A DNA stretch of 64,000 nucleotides from Lineus longissimus (lineage: Eukaryota > Nemertea > Pilidiophora > Heteronemertea > Lineidae), in contig NC_088309.1 in NCBI RefSeq assembly GCF_910592395.1, forward strand, positions 15,998,599-16,062,598. The letters run 5' to 3'. Of the stretch, positions 1-9,705 are shown one piece after another. The notes beneath the pieces are model-generated. The model had not been told where the DNA came from and made no database searches. It worked only from the letters and a program-made list of their open reading frames with translations. The position numbers and the translations under genes are program-made. How positions within the stretch are numbered: position 1 is the first letter of the stretch; the number at the start of each line of letters is the position of its first letter.

Positions 1-606
1 CAAAATCCAAAAACCTTAAAAATGTGATTATCCCTTAACTTTTTGCCCGATTGCCACCAATTTGATATCATGGGTACATCTAACCACCATACAGTATATT
101 TCACACAGGTTTTTAATTTGACCTTCTTGTCAAGGTCACAGAGGTCAAATGGCGTAAATTCGCCGTCAGGCCGTAACTATGGCACGTTTCTTAACTGCAA
201 TGACTATTGATCACAAATTAAGTACACATGTACCCCTTGGTCAGGTGATCTCAGGTACCGAAGTTTGGTGCGATCTGATTTGCCGTTTGGCCTCCAGGGA
301 GGGGGCCAAATCCTAAATTCTTCAAAATGCCATTATTCCTAGTAATGACTTGCCCGATTGGCACCAATTTTATATCATAGGTACATCTAATTCTAACAAC
401 CATTCAATGTTTCACCCGGGTCTTCTTTGATTTGACCTACTTTTCAAGGTCACAGAGGTCGAATGTACTGTAAATTGGCCATTTTGGGGAAATTGTAATT
501 GCTTGGGCCTACATCAAACCTAACACTACATGACACAAGACCATGCTCTTTATCCATCTTTCCTCCACATGAGGTGAGCACAATGGCCCTGGCCATTTCA
601 TTTTTA
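1..606 (-). repeat. Dispersed repeat family, reverse copy
   Basis: Read on the minus strand this is the same repeat found at 31.2-37.4, 37.6-37.9, 46.3-47.6 and 51-52.2 kb. It carries the recurring words AGGTCACAGAGGTCAAATGG and its complement, a phrase like TTGATTTGACCTACTTTTC near 427, and CACCAATTTTATATCAT-type A/T-rich spacers. It ends at 573-606 in the conserved edge GGTGAGCACAATGGCC followed by CTGGCCATTTCA. It has no coding potential. It looks like a non-autonomous transposon or satellite-like interspersed repeat; the class is not established. Confidence 0.75.
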
Positions 607-623
607 AATTCCACAAATTCCTC

Positions 624-1500
624 ATTTGCCATTGTTTCCCTTTTTCAGGCCTGCCATTCATGCCATTGTACCTAGGCCCCCTACAGCGATCAGAATATAA
701 TAGCATAGTGCTGCTCATAGTCACCCAATTGTCACAGCTGTCAAAGTAAGTTACATTTCAATGGTTCTTGCAAAGGGTAAAATCAGGACCTGCCTCAATA
801 CTAACTCACGCAACCAGGGCGCGACAGCCTGTGCTCACCAAAGTAGAATAAAACAAACCCGATAAAATCAGGGTCATCAGCTGTGGCTCACCCCCACCAT
901 GTGCCTTGGACATTCACCCATCATTCAAGTCCATTCCTTTATCATTTTCCCCCACTTTCTTCCAGATGTCCTCCAATTAGATGCCACCCCACTGCCGAAT
1001 AGTTGCCCTCATCAAGCATCTCAGCAGTCTACAAAAAACAGTCAACAACAAACTCATGGATATTTGCCATTGTTTCCCTTTTTCAGGCCTGCCATTCATG
1101 CCATTGTACCTAGGCCCCCTACAGCGATCAGAATATAATAGCATAGTGCTGCTCATAGTCACCCAATTGTCACAGCAGTCAAAGTAAGTTACATTTCAAT
1201 GGTTCTTGCAAAGGATAAAATCAGGACCTGCCTCAATACTAACTCACGCAACCAGGGCGCCACAGCCTGTGCTCACCAAAGTAGAATAAAACAAACCCGA
1301 TAAAATCAGGGTCATCAGCTGTGGCTCACCCCCACCATGTGCCTTGGACATTCACCCATCATTCAAGTCCATTCCTTTATCATTTTCCCCCACTTTCTTC
1401 CAGATGTCCTCCAATCAGATGCCACCCCACTGCCGAATAGTTGCCCTCATCAAGCATCTCAGCAGTCTACAAAAAACAGTCAACAACAAACTCATGGATA
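624..1500 (+). repeat. 438-bp tandem duplication with exon-like signals
   Basis: Two nearly identical head-to-tail copies, about 624-1061 and 1062-1500; for example ATTGTTTCCCTTTTTCAGG starts at 631 and again at 1069. Each copy contains a TTTTTCAG acceptor-like site, an AAAGTAAGT donor-like site and a CTTTCTTCCAG acceptor followed directly by ATG. The copies differ at few positions. In copy 1 the reading frame after that ATG meets TAG at the fifth codon, where copy 2 has CAG. Only copy 2 leads into the open frame at 1404-2006. It is either a recent duplication of a 5' exon region or an assembly artefact. Confidence 0.9.
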
Positions 1501-2006
1501 TAAAGGTAAAGTCCTGGACTGGCACACCATCAAACCAGCTTGACTTTCACTCTCTTGGAGCACAGTTTAACCTGTCACTAAACGCAGCATTAATCAATGC
1601 CAACCTATTAAAAGACAACCTCATAGCTGACAACAAGCGGAAGGCCAATCCAAAATCAACACCAACAGCGAAGAAGGTCTGCTACACTACCAAACCCCAG
1701 CCGCCAAAAGCCGCCGCCGCCGCCGCCGCCACCGCCACCACCTCACTCAAGGCAACAACACTGGCCACGCCTCAGCTGACTCAATCTCCCTCATATGCTG
1801 TTCCTGATGCCGCTGCCATGAGGCCAACAATACCATCACCATCTTCCACACCCACTGCTTCTCAGGATCTGTGGGATGAGGTTGATGATGACACTTTGAG
1901 GCAGAGCTTCGACGACACCCTCAACAGTACAGACTTCTCAATGATCTCCACCCCAATCAAAAACGAAGATGAGGCTGCGAGTGGAAAGGCGACACCAAAA
2001 GACTAA
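1404..2006 (+). CDS. Unrecognised 200-aa protein upstream of Helitron Rep
   Basis: I do not recognise this protein. The ATG at 1404 directly follows a CTTTCTTCCAG acceptor-like site, so it was preferred to the ATG at 1344, which would read through that polypyrimidine tract. The N-terminal ~35 residues are leucine/lysine-rich and could form an amphipathic helix. The middle is basic and Lys/Pro/Thr-rich with a seven-alanine run encoded by a GCC repeat (about 1711-1731). The C-terminal ~45 residues are acidic with Ser/Thr (DLWDEVDDDTL), resembling an activation or protein-binding tail. It lies 158 bp upstream of the Rep ORF on the same strand, so it may be a Helitron accessory gene. A host-derived gene piece captured by the Helitron is equally possible. 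Confidence 0.45.
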   Translation: MSSNQMPPHCRIVALIKHLSSLQKTVNNKLMDIKVKSWTGTPSNQLDFHSLGAQFNLSLNAALINANLLKDNLIADNKRKANPKSTPTAKKVCYTTKPQPPKAAAAAAATATTSLKATTLATPQLTQSPSYAVPDAAAMRPTIPSPSSTPTASQDLWDEVDDDTLRQSFDDTLNSTDFSMISTPIKNEDEAASGKATPKD

Positions 2007-2021
2007 TTACCACTGATTCAT

Positions 2022-2096
2022 TTATTTTGGAATAATAAATACAAGATATTGATGTTTTTTATTTTGGAATAATAAATACAAGATATTGATGTTTGT
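2022..2096 (+). repeat. 37-bp twin repeat carrying two AATAAA signals
   Basis: TTATTTTGGAATAATAAATA and the following ACAAGATATTGATG occur twice with a 37-bp period, just after the stop at 2006. Each unit contains AATAAA (about 2034 and 2071). The pair could act as the poly(A) site of the upstream ORF, separating its transcript from the Rep gene that starts at 2164. Confidence 0.7.
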
Positions 2097-2163
2097 AAAC
2101 ATGCCGTCCTCACTCCTTTCTTTTTCAACTCCCCTTCAGATCTCTTAATATAAAAACTCAACA

Positions 2164-4530
2164 ATGCCAGCACACGGGAAACGAAAATCATCCCTGGATC
2201 GAAAGAGCCCCGCTGCCAAACGATCACAAACAACTCGAAATACATCAGAAAATGCAAGTCGTCGTACACTGGAACCAGCCCCAACATCTGCTCCACCAGC
2301 ATATTCGTACAATGAGGACAGCTTCGTTCATTCCACAGTTATAGGTCCCATGAACATTCAGTGCAGACATTGCAAAGCCGTAAAATTCAAAGGAGAGACA
2401 CCAGGATTCTGTTGCAATAATGGCAAGCTAAAATTGCCTGAACATCCAACTCCTCCCCCATACTTGAACTCGCTCATATCCAATGCAAATGCAGATTCAA
2501 CGCATTTCCTACAAAACATCCGTTCATACAACTCTGCCTTTCAAATGACGTCCTTCGGATGCAACCGATTTCTCCTTCCAGGTTGGAATCCAACCTATAC
2601 TATCCAAGGTCAAGTATGCCATCGCATCGGTGATTTGTACCCAGATGCCACTGCACAGCCACAGTTCCTCCAAATATACTTCGTCCAAAACCTATCACAC
2701 GAACTCAAACACCGTCAGAGCATTACTGGCAATGGAAACTTAAGAACTCACCTCATCAATGGGCTCAATTCACTCCTACATGCACAGAATAAATACATCC
2801 GACAGTTGAAAAGTGCAGTTGAATACCTCTCTCTCCAGGAGTCACAAGACCTACGAGTTGTAATTCATGAAGACAAAACACCTCAGAAGGAACATCCACG
2901 TCGATACAATGCACCATCCGGGGACGATGTCGGTATCCTAATGCCTAATGAACCTACAGCCACAAGAGACATCATACTGCACCAACGTTCAGGACATTTG
3001 CAGCATATCTCAGAACTACACAGAGCGTATGATGCGCTACAATACCCAATTCTATTCCCTTACGGCACAGACGGCTACAGCATCTATTTAAAATCTGAAA
3101 CAAACAAGAAAGTGACTCAAATGCAATACTATGCATACCATCTCCAGTGCCGGCCAAATAACTACATCATTCATTGTAGACACCTCTTCCAACAATTCCT
3201 GGTAGATGTGTATTGCAAAATTGAAACTGAACGCTTACTATACCTCCGCCGAGAACAACGATCACTTCGAGCTGATTCCTATCACAATCTACGTGACTCC
3301 ATCTTGAGCAATGATGCTGATCCACGCAACGTTGGTCAGCGTTTCATACTACCATCCTCATATACAGCTGGTCCACGTTACATGCACGAGAGACAACAGG
3401 ATGCGATCAGTTACGTCCGCCTTTTCGGCCGACCAAGCTTATTCATCACCACAACAACCAATCCAAAATGGCCTGAAATATTGAGCAACCTCTTCCCTCA
3501 TGAAGCCGCAACAGACCGACCAGATGTCGTCGTCAGAGTCTTCAACCAGAAGTTGAAGGTGCTGATGAAGTTGTTGAAACAAGGTGCCTTTGGAGATGTA
3601 CAAGCATGGCTGTATTCTGTAGAATTTCAGAAACGCGGGCTGCCTCACGCACATCTCCTTATCTGGCTAACCCCTGCCAGTAAAATCACGCCTGACGTCA
3701 TTGATTCTGTCATATCTGCTGAAATTCCTGATTCCATTCAAGACAAACAGCTGCACGAAATTGTCAAAGCCAACATGGTGCATGGCCCGTGTGGGCCGTT
3801 GAACCCAAAAAGCCCATGCATAAAGGAAGGCAAATGTACAAAAGACTTCCCAAAGAGCTTCAGGCAAGCAACAGAACAGGGTAAAGATGGCTACCCAAAA
3901 TATCGTCGACGAATGCCTGAAGATGGTGGCAACACTCTGACAATTCGACGACAGCAACAAAGTCAAGCGTACGAAATCGAAATTGACAATCGCTGGATTG
4001 TACCATTCAACCCCTGGCTGCTGAGGCAAATGAACTGCCACACCAATGTAGAAATTTGCTCCTCTATCAAGAGCATCAAGTATGTTCTGAAGTATGTGAA
4101 TAAGGGCTCAGACCAGGCCATTTTTAGTATACAGAACAACGACAGGGATGAAATAAAAAAGTACCAAGATGCCAGATATGTCAGCAGTATGGAGGCAGCC
4201 CACCGCATCTTAGGCTACCCAATGCATGAACACTTCCCGCCAGTCATGCAACTCGCCATACACCTCGAAAATGGACAACGTGTGTACTTCGACGCCAACA
4301 ATGCCTTACAACATGCACTAAGTGCACCACCCAAAACCACACTAACTGAGTTCTTCGTCCTTTGCAAAACTGATCCGTTTGCAGCTACACTTCTTTATGT
4401 TGAGACTCCACAATACTACACTTGGAACAGCCAAATGAAGCAGTGGAACCGCCGTAAGCGAGGTGCAGTGCATCCACAATACCCAGGTGTGTTGTCAAAA
4501 GCAAATGCATCGGCTGTGTATACACTATAA
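2164..4530 (+). CDS. Helitron Rep region (Helitron-like N domain + HUH nuclease)
   Basis: This 788-residue open frame is the N-terminal half of a Helitron Rep-Hel protein, which nicks and rejoins single strands in rolling-circle transposition. Visible parts: a basic start (MPAHGKRKSS), Cys pairs at residues 67-70 and 83-84 that may bind zinc, the Helitron-like N-terminal region over roughly residues 110-430, the HUH motif GLPHAHLLIW with His495 and His497, and two candidate nucleophile tyrosines at 640 and 644 in KYVLKYVNKG. The Rep part appears undamaged. The frame ends at TAA 4528-4530 only because of a frameshift: homology continues immediately in another frame (INPKQM, then HHVRGPTSYA), where family members read straight on into the helicase. 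The ATG at 2164 starts the open frame 158 bp after the upstream ORF. Confidence 0.9.
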   Translation: MPAHGKRKSSLDRKSPAAKRSQTTRNTSENASRRTLEPAPTSAPPAYSYNEDSFVHSTVIGPMNIQCRHCKAVKFKGETPGFCCNNGKLKLPEHPTPPPYLNSLISNANADSTHFLQNIRSYNSAFQMTSFGCNRFLLPGWNPTYTIQGQVCHRIGDLYPDATAQPQFLQIYFVQNLSHELKHRQSITGNGNLRTHLINGLNSLLHAQNKYIRQLKSAVEYLSLQESQDLRVVIHEDKTPQKEHPRRYNAPSGDDVGILMPNEPTATRDIILHQRSGHLQHISELHRAYDALQYPILFPYGTDGYSIYLKSETNKKVTQMQYYAYHLQCRPNNYIIHCRHLFQQFLVDVYCKIETERLLYLRREQRSLRADSYHNLRDSILSNDADPRNVGQRFILPSSYTAGPRYMHERQQDAISYVRLFGRPSLFITTTTNPKWPEILSNLFPHEAATDRPDVVVRVFNQKLKVLMKLLKQGAFGDVQAWLYSVEFQKRGLPHAHLLIWLTPASKITPDVIDSVISAEIPDSIQDKQLHEIVKANMVHGPCGPLNPKSPCIKEGKCTKDFPKSFRQATEQGKDGYPKYRRRMPEDGGNTLTIRRQQQSQAYEIEIDNRWIVPFNPWLLRQMNCHTNVEICSSIKSIKYVLKYVNKGSDQAIFSIQNNDRDEIKKYQDARYVSSMEAAHRILGYPMHEHFPPVMQLAIHLENGQRVYFDANNALQHALSAPPKTTLTEFFVLCKTDPFAATLLYVETPQYYTWNSQMKQWNRRKRGAVHPQYPGVLSKANASAVYTL

Positions 4531-6352
4531 ATCCTAAGCAAATGGAATGCTTCTACCTCCGCATACTTCTACACCATGTACGTGGACCTACATCATACGC
4601 CACCCTTCTCACAGTCAATGGCACAACATATGCTTCATATCGCAACGCCTGCCTAGCCCATGGACTAATAGAGGATGACTTGCATCTCCAGCGAGCATTA
4701 CAAGAAGCATGTGAAAGCCAAAGCCCGTCACAACTTCGACAGTTATTCACTGTCATCCTGGTAAACTGTGAACCTGGAAACCCTCTATCACTAGGGCAGC
4801 AATTCCGCGACCAACTAGCTGAAGACTTCATCCATAAAACTGGGGACCAAGAAGACAGCCACAATCAGTGCCTTCAGGAGATAGAGAAACAACTACTCTC
4901 AATGCCAGGCAGCACAACCCTGGACAAGTATGGATTACCCATCCCAAGCGTCCAACACAATGACCACACTGTTGAATACAGACGCTACACAAATTACCCC
5001 GTAGAAGACCAAAACCAATATGTGGCGCTCCATCAACCCACATTGACAGACGAACAACAGAACATCTACAACAGATTAGTCAACAAAGTAGACACTGCTG
5101 AACCAGGACTCATCTTCCTCGATGCGCCAGGAGGCACAGGCAAAACGTATCTTCTGAAACTATTGCTAGCCAAAGTACGGTCTTCTGGTCAAGTCGCAAT
5201 TGCAACAGCATCAAGTGGCATTGCAGCCACCCTACTTCCAGGAGGGAGGACTCTTCATGCCATGTTCAAAGTGCCTCTGGATGTCCAAAACCGAGACATG
5301 CCCACATGGCGCATAGAACTGTTTATGAAGCTATCGACCGAACGATCAAAGACATTACTGGGAACCGGGAACCATTTGGAGGTATCCCCACTATCTTATG
5401 TGGAGACTTCCGCCAAATACTCCCTGTAGTCAAAAACGGCACCAAATCCAACATCATCGACGCGACGTTGAAGAAATCCTACCTATGGCAAAACATACAA
5501 ATACTACGCCTCCAAACGAACATGCGTGCAACACTGAGTTCAAACGAGGAACCACAGCAATTCTCCGACTTCCTCATGACCATTGGCGACGGCAAATACC
5601 CTGTTACTGAAATACCAGATAAAATCACATTACCGAAAAACATCCGCACAACAGACTCATTAAGTGATTTGATCCACACCATCTACGCAGATATCCAAAC
5701 CAACTACAGGAACAAACAATGGCTCCTTGAAAGAGCTATCCTCGCGCCACTCAACAACACTGTCAACCAGATCAATCACGAAGTCATCAGCGCATTCCCA
5801 GGCCAAGAACTTAAATACACCGCCATCAATAAGACGCTCACAACAGAAGAAGCAGTCCACTTCCCGACAGAATTCCTTGATTCTTTGGATATACCAGGAC
5901 TCCCACCACACACCCTACGGCTAAAAAAAGGCTGCCCAGTGATCATTCTTCGTTCTCTCAACCCGCCGCATATCACGAACGGAACACGCTGCACGATCTT
6001 CAAAACATACCCAAACGTCCTAGAGGTCACAATCCTAAACGGCCCATCTTCAGGAGAAAATGCCTTCATACCCCGAATTCCACTGGTACCATCAGACAGC
6101 GACCTGCCATTTAAATTCCAAAGGCTACAGTTCCCGATGCGCCCATGCTTTGCGATGACAATAAACAAGGCCCAAGGCCAAACATTCCAGTCCATAGGCA
6201 TTGACTTACAAGAAGATGTATTCTCACATGGGATGTTATATGTGGCTCTCTCTAGAGTTGGATCCGCTACTGGACTCACCCTGCACACACCCAGATGTCC
6301 AACTAGAAATGTTGTCTTTCACGAAGTACTACAAAGCACATCGAACACATAA
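4518..6352 (+). pseudogene. Helitron PIF1-type helicase, frameshifted and missing Walker B
   Basis: This is the C-terminal helicase half of the Helitron protein, which unwinds DNA 5' to 3' behind the Rep nick. The first piece (to about 5307) has HHVRGPTSYATLLTVNGTTY and a clear Walker A, DAPGGTGKTYLL. The second piece, from about 5306 in a different frame, has MAHRTVYEAID, the GDFRQILPVV motif and the C-terminal INKAQGQTFQ and LYVALSRVGS motifs. At the join, about 20 residues normally found between RDMPT and MAHR are absent. In this family that stretch holds the Walker B Asp-Glu. The lesion is therefore a deletion with a frame change, not a simple frameshift. A second frameshift separates this region from Rep near 4518-4530. 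The protein cannot be a working ATPase. Confidence 0.9.
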
Positions 6353-6382
6353 ACAACAACCCGGACTTGCCACCCTCCACAG

Positions 6383-6411
6383 ACCCACCCATCGGGTGGG
6401 TATTTTGCTAG
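6383..6411 (+). other. Helitron 3' terminus: hairpin + CTAG
   Basis: ACCCACCC, loop ATC, GGGTGGGT, spacer ATTTTG, CTAG, then T. The hairpin 6 nt before a CTRR end is the known Helitron termination signal. It sits 31 bp after the helicase stop codon, giving an exact element border at 6411/6412. Confidence 0.9.
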
Positions 6412-7040
6412 TACATTGTATAAAGCTCCGCCCCGTTATGTTTAAAAATAAACTTTACCCTCATGGCCGATCCCGCGAGCTGTTGAGTATGTTGAGCGAA
6501 GAAAACGGAGAACTGTGTGACGGTTGAAAGTAGGAATCAGAACTAAGAGCCGTAAATGCTTATCGATGATCTATCATGCCCATCTGACTGTTTGATTAAT
6601 GAGCGTGTTATTTTGAGAAAGGAGCGAGCGAAATAGATCATTCGCGAAACGGTATAGCGAATAGACAGGGAGATCACTACACTACTTTCTTTTGCAATGT
6701 TGGGCAGATTCGTAAAATCGCCATACCTACGTGTGAATGGCTGTGGAGCAACTAGTCACCCCCTGGTGATGGACCCAAATTTGCTGAAAGCAAAGTTCAC
6801 AGTTCTAGTTCAATACTTTAGTAATGCAGTGAAGACATGATGCTTTTCTACCTTCCCAAAAGCAAAATAATGTCACAACCTGCCCTACGCATTTCCAACA
6901 AAACAATACAACCCAGCTATAACATATGACCTATGAGACCTGAGACTCAACTACGAAACTCCTTGGGTTGGTAAGTCGGTAGGTCGGTCGGTCAGCGTTT
7001 TTCCGGTTTATACCGTTCGTTTTGCACAGGTCGTCATTTT
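6412..7040. other. Non-coding spacer
   Basis: No supportable gene or recognised repeat is seen between the Helitron end and the AAACG-rich tract. A short GGTCGGT-type run (about 6968-6997) is the only local structure. Confidence 0.5.
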
Positions 7041-7399
7041 CATGATTTTTACGATAACTCCAGCCGTTTGGAATTCGTTTGAACACAAACGAAAAGCGTT
7101 TGGAACGCGTTTGCTGACAAATGGCACAATGCCGTTTTTGACGAAACGAAAACGAAACGCTTTTCTAAACGTTCTTCAAACGAATTTCAAACGCTCTTCA
7201 AACGAAGTTCGTTTGGGGTGAAACGAAATTGCGTTCGCTTTCAAACGCTTATGAAACGGGAAAAAAACGGTAGGGCCAGCGTTTGACAATCGTTTCAAGA
7301 TCGTTTGGGTGCGTTTTTATTGTTCACATTTCAAACGAATTTCAAACGAATTTCAAACGATCTTAGATACGTTTCAAACGCGTTTCAAGCGAAATCAAT
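7041..7399. repeat. AAACG/CGTTT word-rich degenerate repeat
   Basis: Over about 340 bp the words AAACG and CGTTT recur at very high density on both strands (for example TTTCAAACGAATTTCAAACG near 7340), with no fixed period. The tract ends exactly where DNA polymerase homology begins. A smaller tract with the same word (GCGTTTGCATTGCGTTTGC) occurs at 19221-19280, beyond the far end of the Polinton genes. It could be decayed terminal repeat, a degenerate minisatellite or a protein-binding array. Confidence 0.6.
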
Positions 7400-8707
7400 T
7401 TGGAGACGGCCCCTAAACAGCTACCTGAAAAGAGTTATCGATGGTTGACCAGACAGGAAATTAAGCAACTAAAGATAAGCGAGGTTCCCGACGATGCTAA
7501 GATTGGCTATATCCTTAGCGTAGACTTGAGTTACCCGCCAGAGCTCCACGAATCGCACACAATGTACCCTTTGGCTCCACACAAAACGGCCATCCCTCCT
7601 GCTCAGTGGTCGGATTACACCTACGAACTCGGACTCAAGCTGAACGATCCGTCTTTTTTCAAAACCGGACCTGAAAAACTTGTACCGGATCTGACTGAGA
7701 AACGAGACTACGTGGTGCATTACCAGAATTTGAAATACTACCTCAAATGCGGAATGTGATTGCTTCGCGTAAGACGTGTATTGGCCTTTGAACAAAAGTG
7801 CTGGATGCGAGATTTTGTAAACTTCATAACGCACAAACGTTCGCAATCCGTCTCTGAATTCGAGAGCAGCTTCTGGAAGCTAATCTTAAATAGCATATTT
7901 GGACGTCTGCTAATAGACAAAAGTAAATACGTCAACATGAAATTAGTCAGTGATGAGAAAACCTTCAAAAGGTTAACAAGTCAACCGAATTTCAAGTCTG
8001 TCACATTCTACGACAGAAAACTTGTTGGTGTGCAGTCTAACCCAGCTGCCGTAGAACTAAACAGTCCGCTTGTCGCTGGTTTTACAGTCTTGGAACTCAG
8101 CAAATTGCACATGTATAAATTTCACTACAATTTCGTTTTACCAGCTCTTGGAGGTCCAGAAAACTGCCAACTGTTGATGACGGACAGTCTTGTGTACCTG
8201 GTGAAGAATGTTGAGCCAAAAGTTGTTTTCACGACGCTTGCGCCGCAGTATTTTGACTTTTCAAATTTCCCAGAAACACACCAATTGTACAGCACAACGA
8301 ATAAGAAAATCAAGGGTACGTTCAAAATTGAATATCCAGGAGAAACTATCGTCGCGTTCGTCGGGGTTCGGGCGAAAATGTACTGCTTCAAATTTCTATC
8401 TGATGGCAGAGAGGCCAAAGCCAAGGGTATCCCAAAAACAGCACTGCAAAAGTTATGTTTTGAAGATTACTGCGATGCACTGTTTGAACCGAGTGAACCA
8501 CAACGCTGCCAATACAAGACAATTCGCTCCATCAAACACGATTTGTTCACCATATCTGCTGAGAAGAAGGGACTTTCTTGCTTGGATCTAAAACGCTGGG
8601 TTTGCGACGATGGTATTCAGACTTATGCCTATGGCGATTTTCGATGCTCACGTCGGCCACCATCTCCCTCACCTTCGCCTAGTTTTGATAGGGCTTGCGA
8701 AGGTTAA
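7400..8707 (+). pseudogene. Polinton DNA polymerase B, C-terminal half, broken
   Basis: Protein-primed family B polymerase that would copy the element. Only the palm and thumb part is left: GYILSVDLSYPPELHESH and YPLAP, then NSIFGRLLIDKSKY (the KxxxNSxYG-type motif), then a degraded motif C. The exonuclease domain and the first palm Asp motif are missing. There is no ATG at the left edge; the frame simply runs in from the AAACG-rich tract, and homology begins near 7430. An in-frame TGA at 7757-7759 interrupts the line between KCGM and LLRVRRVLAF. Motif C, normally with two adjacent-type Asp in DTDS, reads LLMTDSLVY at about 8171-8197, so one metal-binding Asp has gone. The C-terminus ends at 8707 after a Ser/Pro-rich tail. 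It is non-functional on three counts. Confidence 0.92.
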
Positions 8708-8886
8708 GACGCTGTATTTCATATGTTTACATGTATGAAGAAATGGTAGACTTCGAAGTCAGAAGAAAGAGAGTATTATCGAGGTTAATTGATAATGTTC
8801 CTGCCACAAGATCAACCCTTGATAAACGAGACCTAAAACTAAAAAAACAGTCATGTGAATCGAACTCGTAGGTTGTCTTAACAACT

Positions 8887-9324
8887 ATGTCAAAGGAGAT
8901 GATGGCCTCGTCTAAACAACCAAGAGAATTGGTCGCCATAGAGGTTTCTGCACGCTTGACACTTAATGTCAGCAGGTGGAAACAGGAATCGTGGTTCCAC
9001 TTCCACAGGAACAAAAAATCATTAAGTATTAGCGCGGAGGAGATGAGAAAACTGCTGTCGCTTGAAGACGAATTAAAGTCCGCCGCTCGAGAGGTGTTCC
9101 TAGCAGAGCAAAGGTCAGAAGAAAAAGAAGACTCGATTAGCACCGATGAGGTTCCGCATGAGGAAAGCGATGAGACAGACGTCGAGGACGACTCGTGGAT
9201 GGAGAGTCGTACTAAACGGGAGAAGAAGAAAAACACGAAACGCAAGAAAACCCCCGTTTCATCAAAATCGTCGAAGAAGAAAGTGAAAAAAAATGTTAAG
9301 CCAAGTGAAATGGATCCATGGTAG
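8887..9324 (+). CDS. Polinton accessory protein, possible PC4-like DNA-binding domain
   Basis: A 145-aa protein between the polymerase and kinase genes. Residues ~20-60 (ARLTLNVSRWKQESWFHFHR, then NKKSLSISAEEMRKLL) have the strand-strand-strand-helix pattern and closing sxSLsxEEfxxLL signature of PC4-type single-stranded DNA-binding domains; this is inference from pattern, not a strong match. The middle is acidic (about residues 75-105) and the last ~35 residues are very lysine-rich, so it would bind nucleic acid or act as a basic core protein. The ATG at 8887 starts the frame about 180 bp after the polymerase fragment. It could be a replication ssDNA-binding protein or a transcription cofactor. 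Confidence 0.5.
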   Translation: MSKEMMASSKQPRELVAIEVSARLTLNVSRWKQESWFHFHRNKKSLSISAEEMRKLLSLEDELKSAAREVFLAEQRSEEKEDSISTDEVPHEESDETDVEDDSWMESRTKREKKKNTKRKKTPVSSKSSKKKVKKNVKPSEMDPW

Positions 9325-9390
9325 AATATTCAATTGTCAAACGAGATCCTCGGCTCCTCCCCTCAGACTCGGAAAAAGACTGTCTTGTGA

Positions 9391-9705
9391 ATGGCTAGAA
9401 ACAAGACTCATCGAACATTTTCGAACGTTACAAATCCCAATTTAGTACATTTTTTCGAAGGTGACAATTTCCAATTACATTATCTGCTGAAAACAATGTC
9501 CAAAGAAGCGCCAGCTGTGACAGAAACAACTGCGTCTTCGGGTGCAGAACAATCCGAGGTGGTTCCTGTAGACGCACCCGATTGTGGACCATCGGCAAAA
9601 GCTCGCTTTCGAAACGTCTACTGCAGATGGTTTTGTTGCAATTGTTCCATTCCATCAGAAACAGAGGATGTCGCTCGCCAAGAAAGTACTGTTAGTAGCA
9701 GTTGA
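9391..9705 (+). CDS. Small ORF overlapping kinase start (uncertain)
   Basis: A 104-aa open frame that overlaps the kinase start at 9668 by 38 bp in another frame. It has an internal ATG at 9496, a Thr/Ser/Ala/Glu-rich middle and a Cys-rich patch (CRWFCCNC). Nothing is recognised. It may be an upstream leader ORF, a fragment, or chance. It is listed because it lies in the gap between two genes in an otherwise fully coding stretch. Confidence 0.25.
   Translation: MARNKTHRTFSNVTNPNLVHFFEGDNFQLHYLLKTMSKEAPAVTETTASSGAEQSEVVPVDAPDCGPSAKARFRNVYCRWFCCNCSIPSETEDVARQESTVSSS

Larger units (their letters stand above)
1404..6411 (+). mobile_element. Helitron (3' end defined, 5' end not located)
   Basis: The element contains a Helitron-type HUH replication initiator and a PIF1-family helicase on the + strand. 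It ends with the diagnostic 3' structure: an 8-bp stem of ACCCACCC and GGGTGGGT with a 3-nt loop (6383-6401), a 6-nt spacer, then CTAG at 6408-6411 followed by host T. Rolling-circle Helitrons insert between A and T and lack terminal inverted repeats, so the 5' TC end is hard to place; the start given is only that of the first likely ORF. The helicase is broken, so this copy is not autonomous. Confidence 0.85.

Noticed and set aside
4518-4530. Programmed frameshift between Helitron Rep and helicase
   Set aside because: No slippery site is evident, and the second lesion (Walker B deletion) shows the copy is simply decayed.
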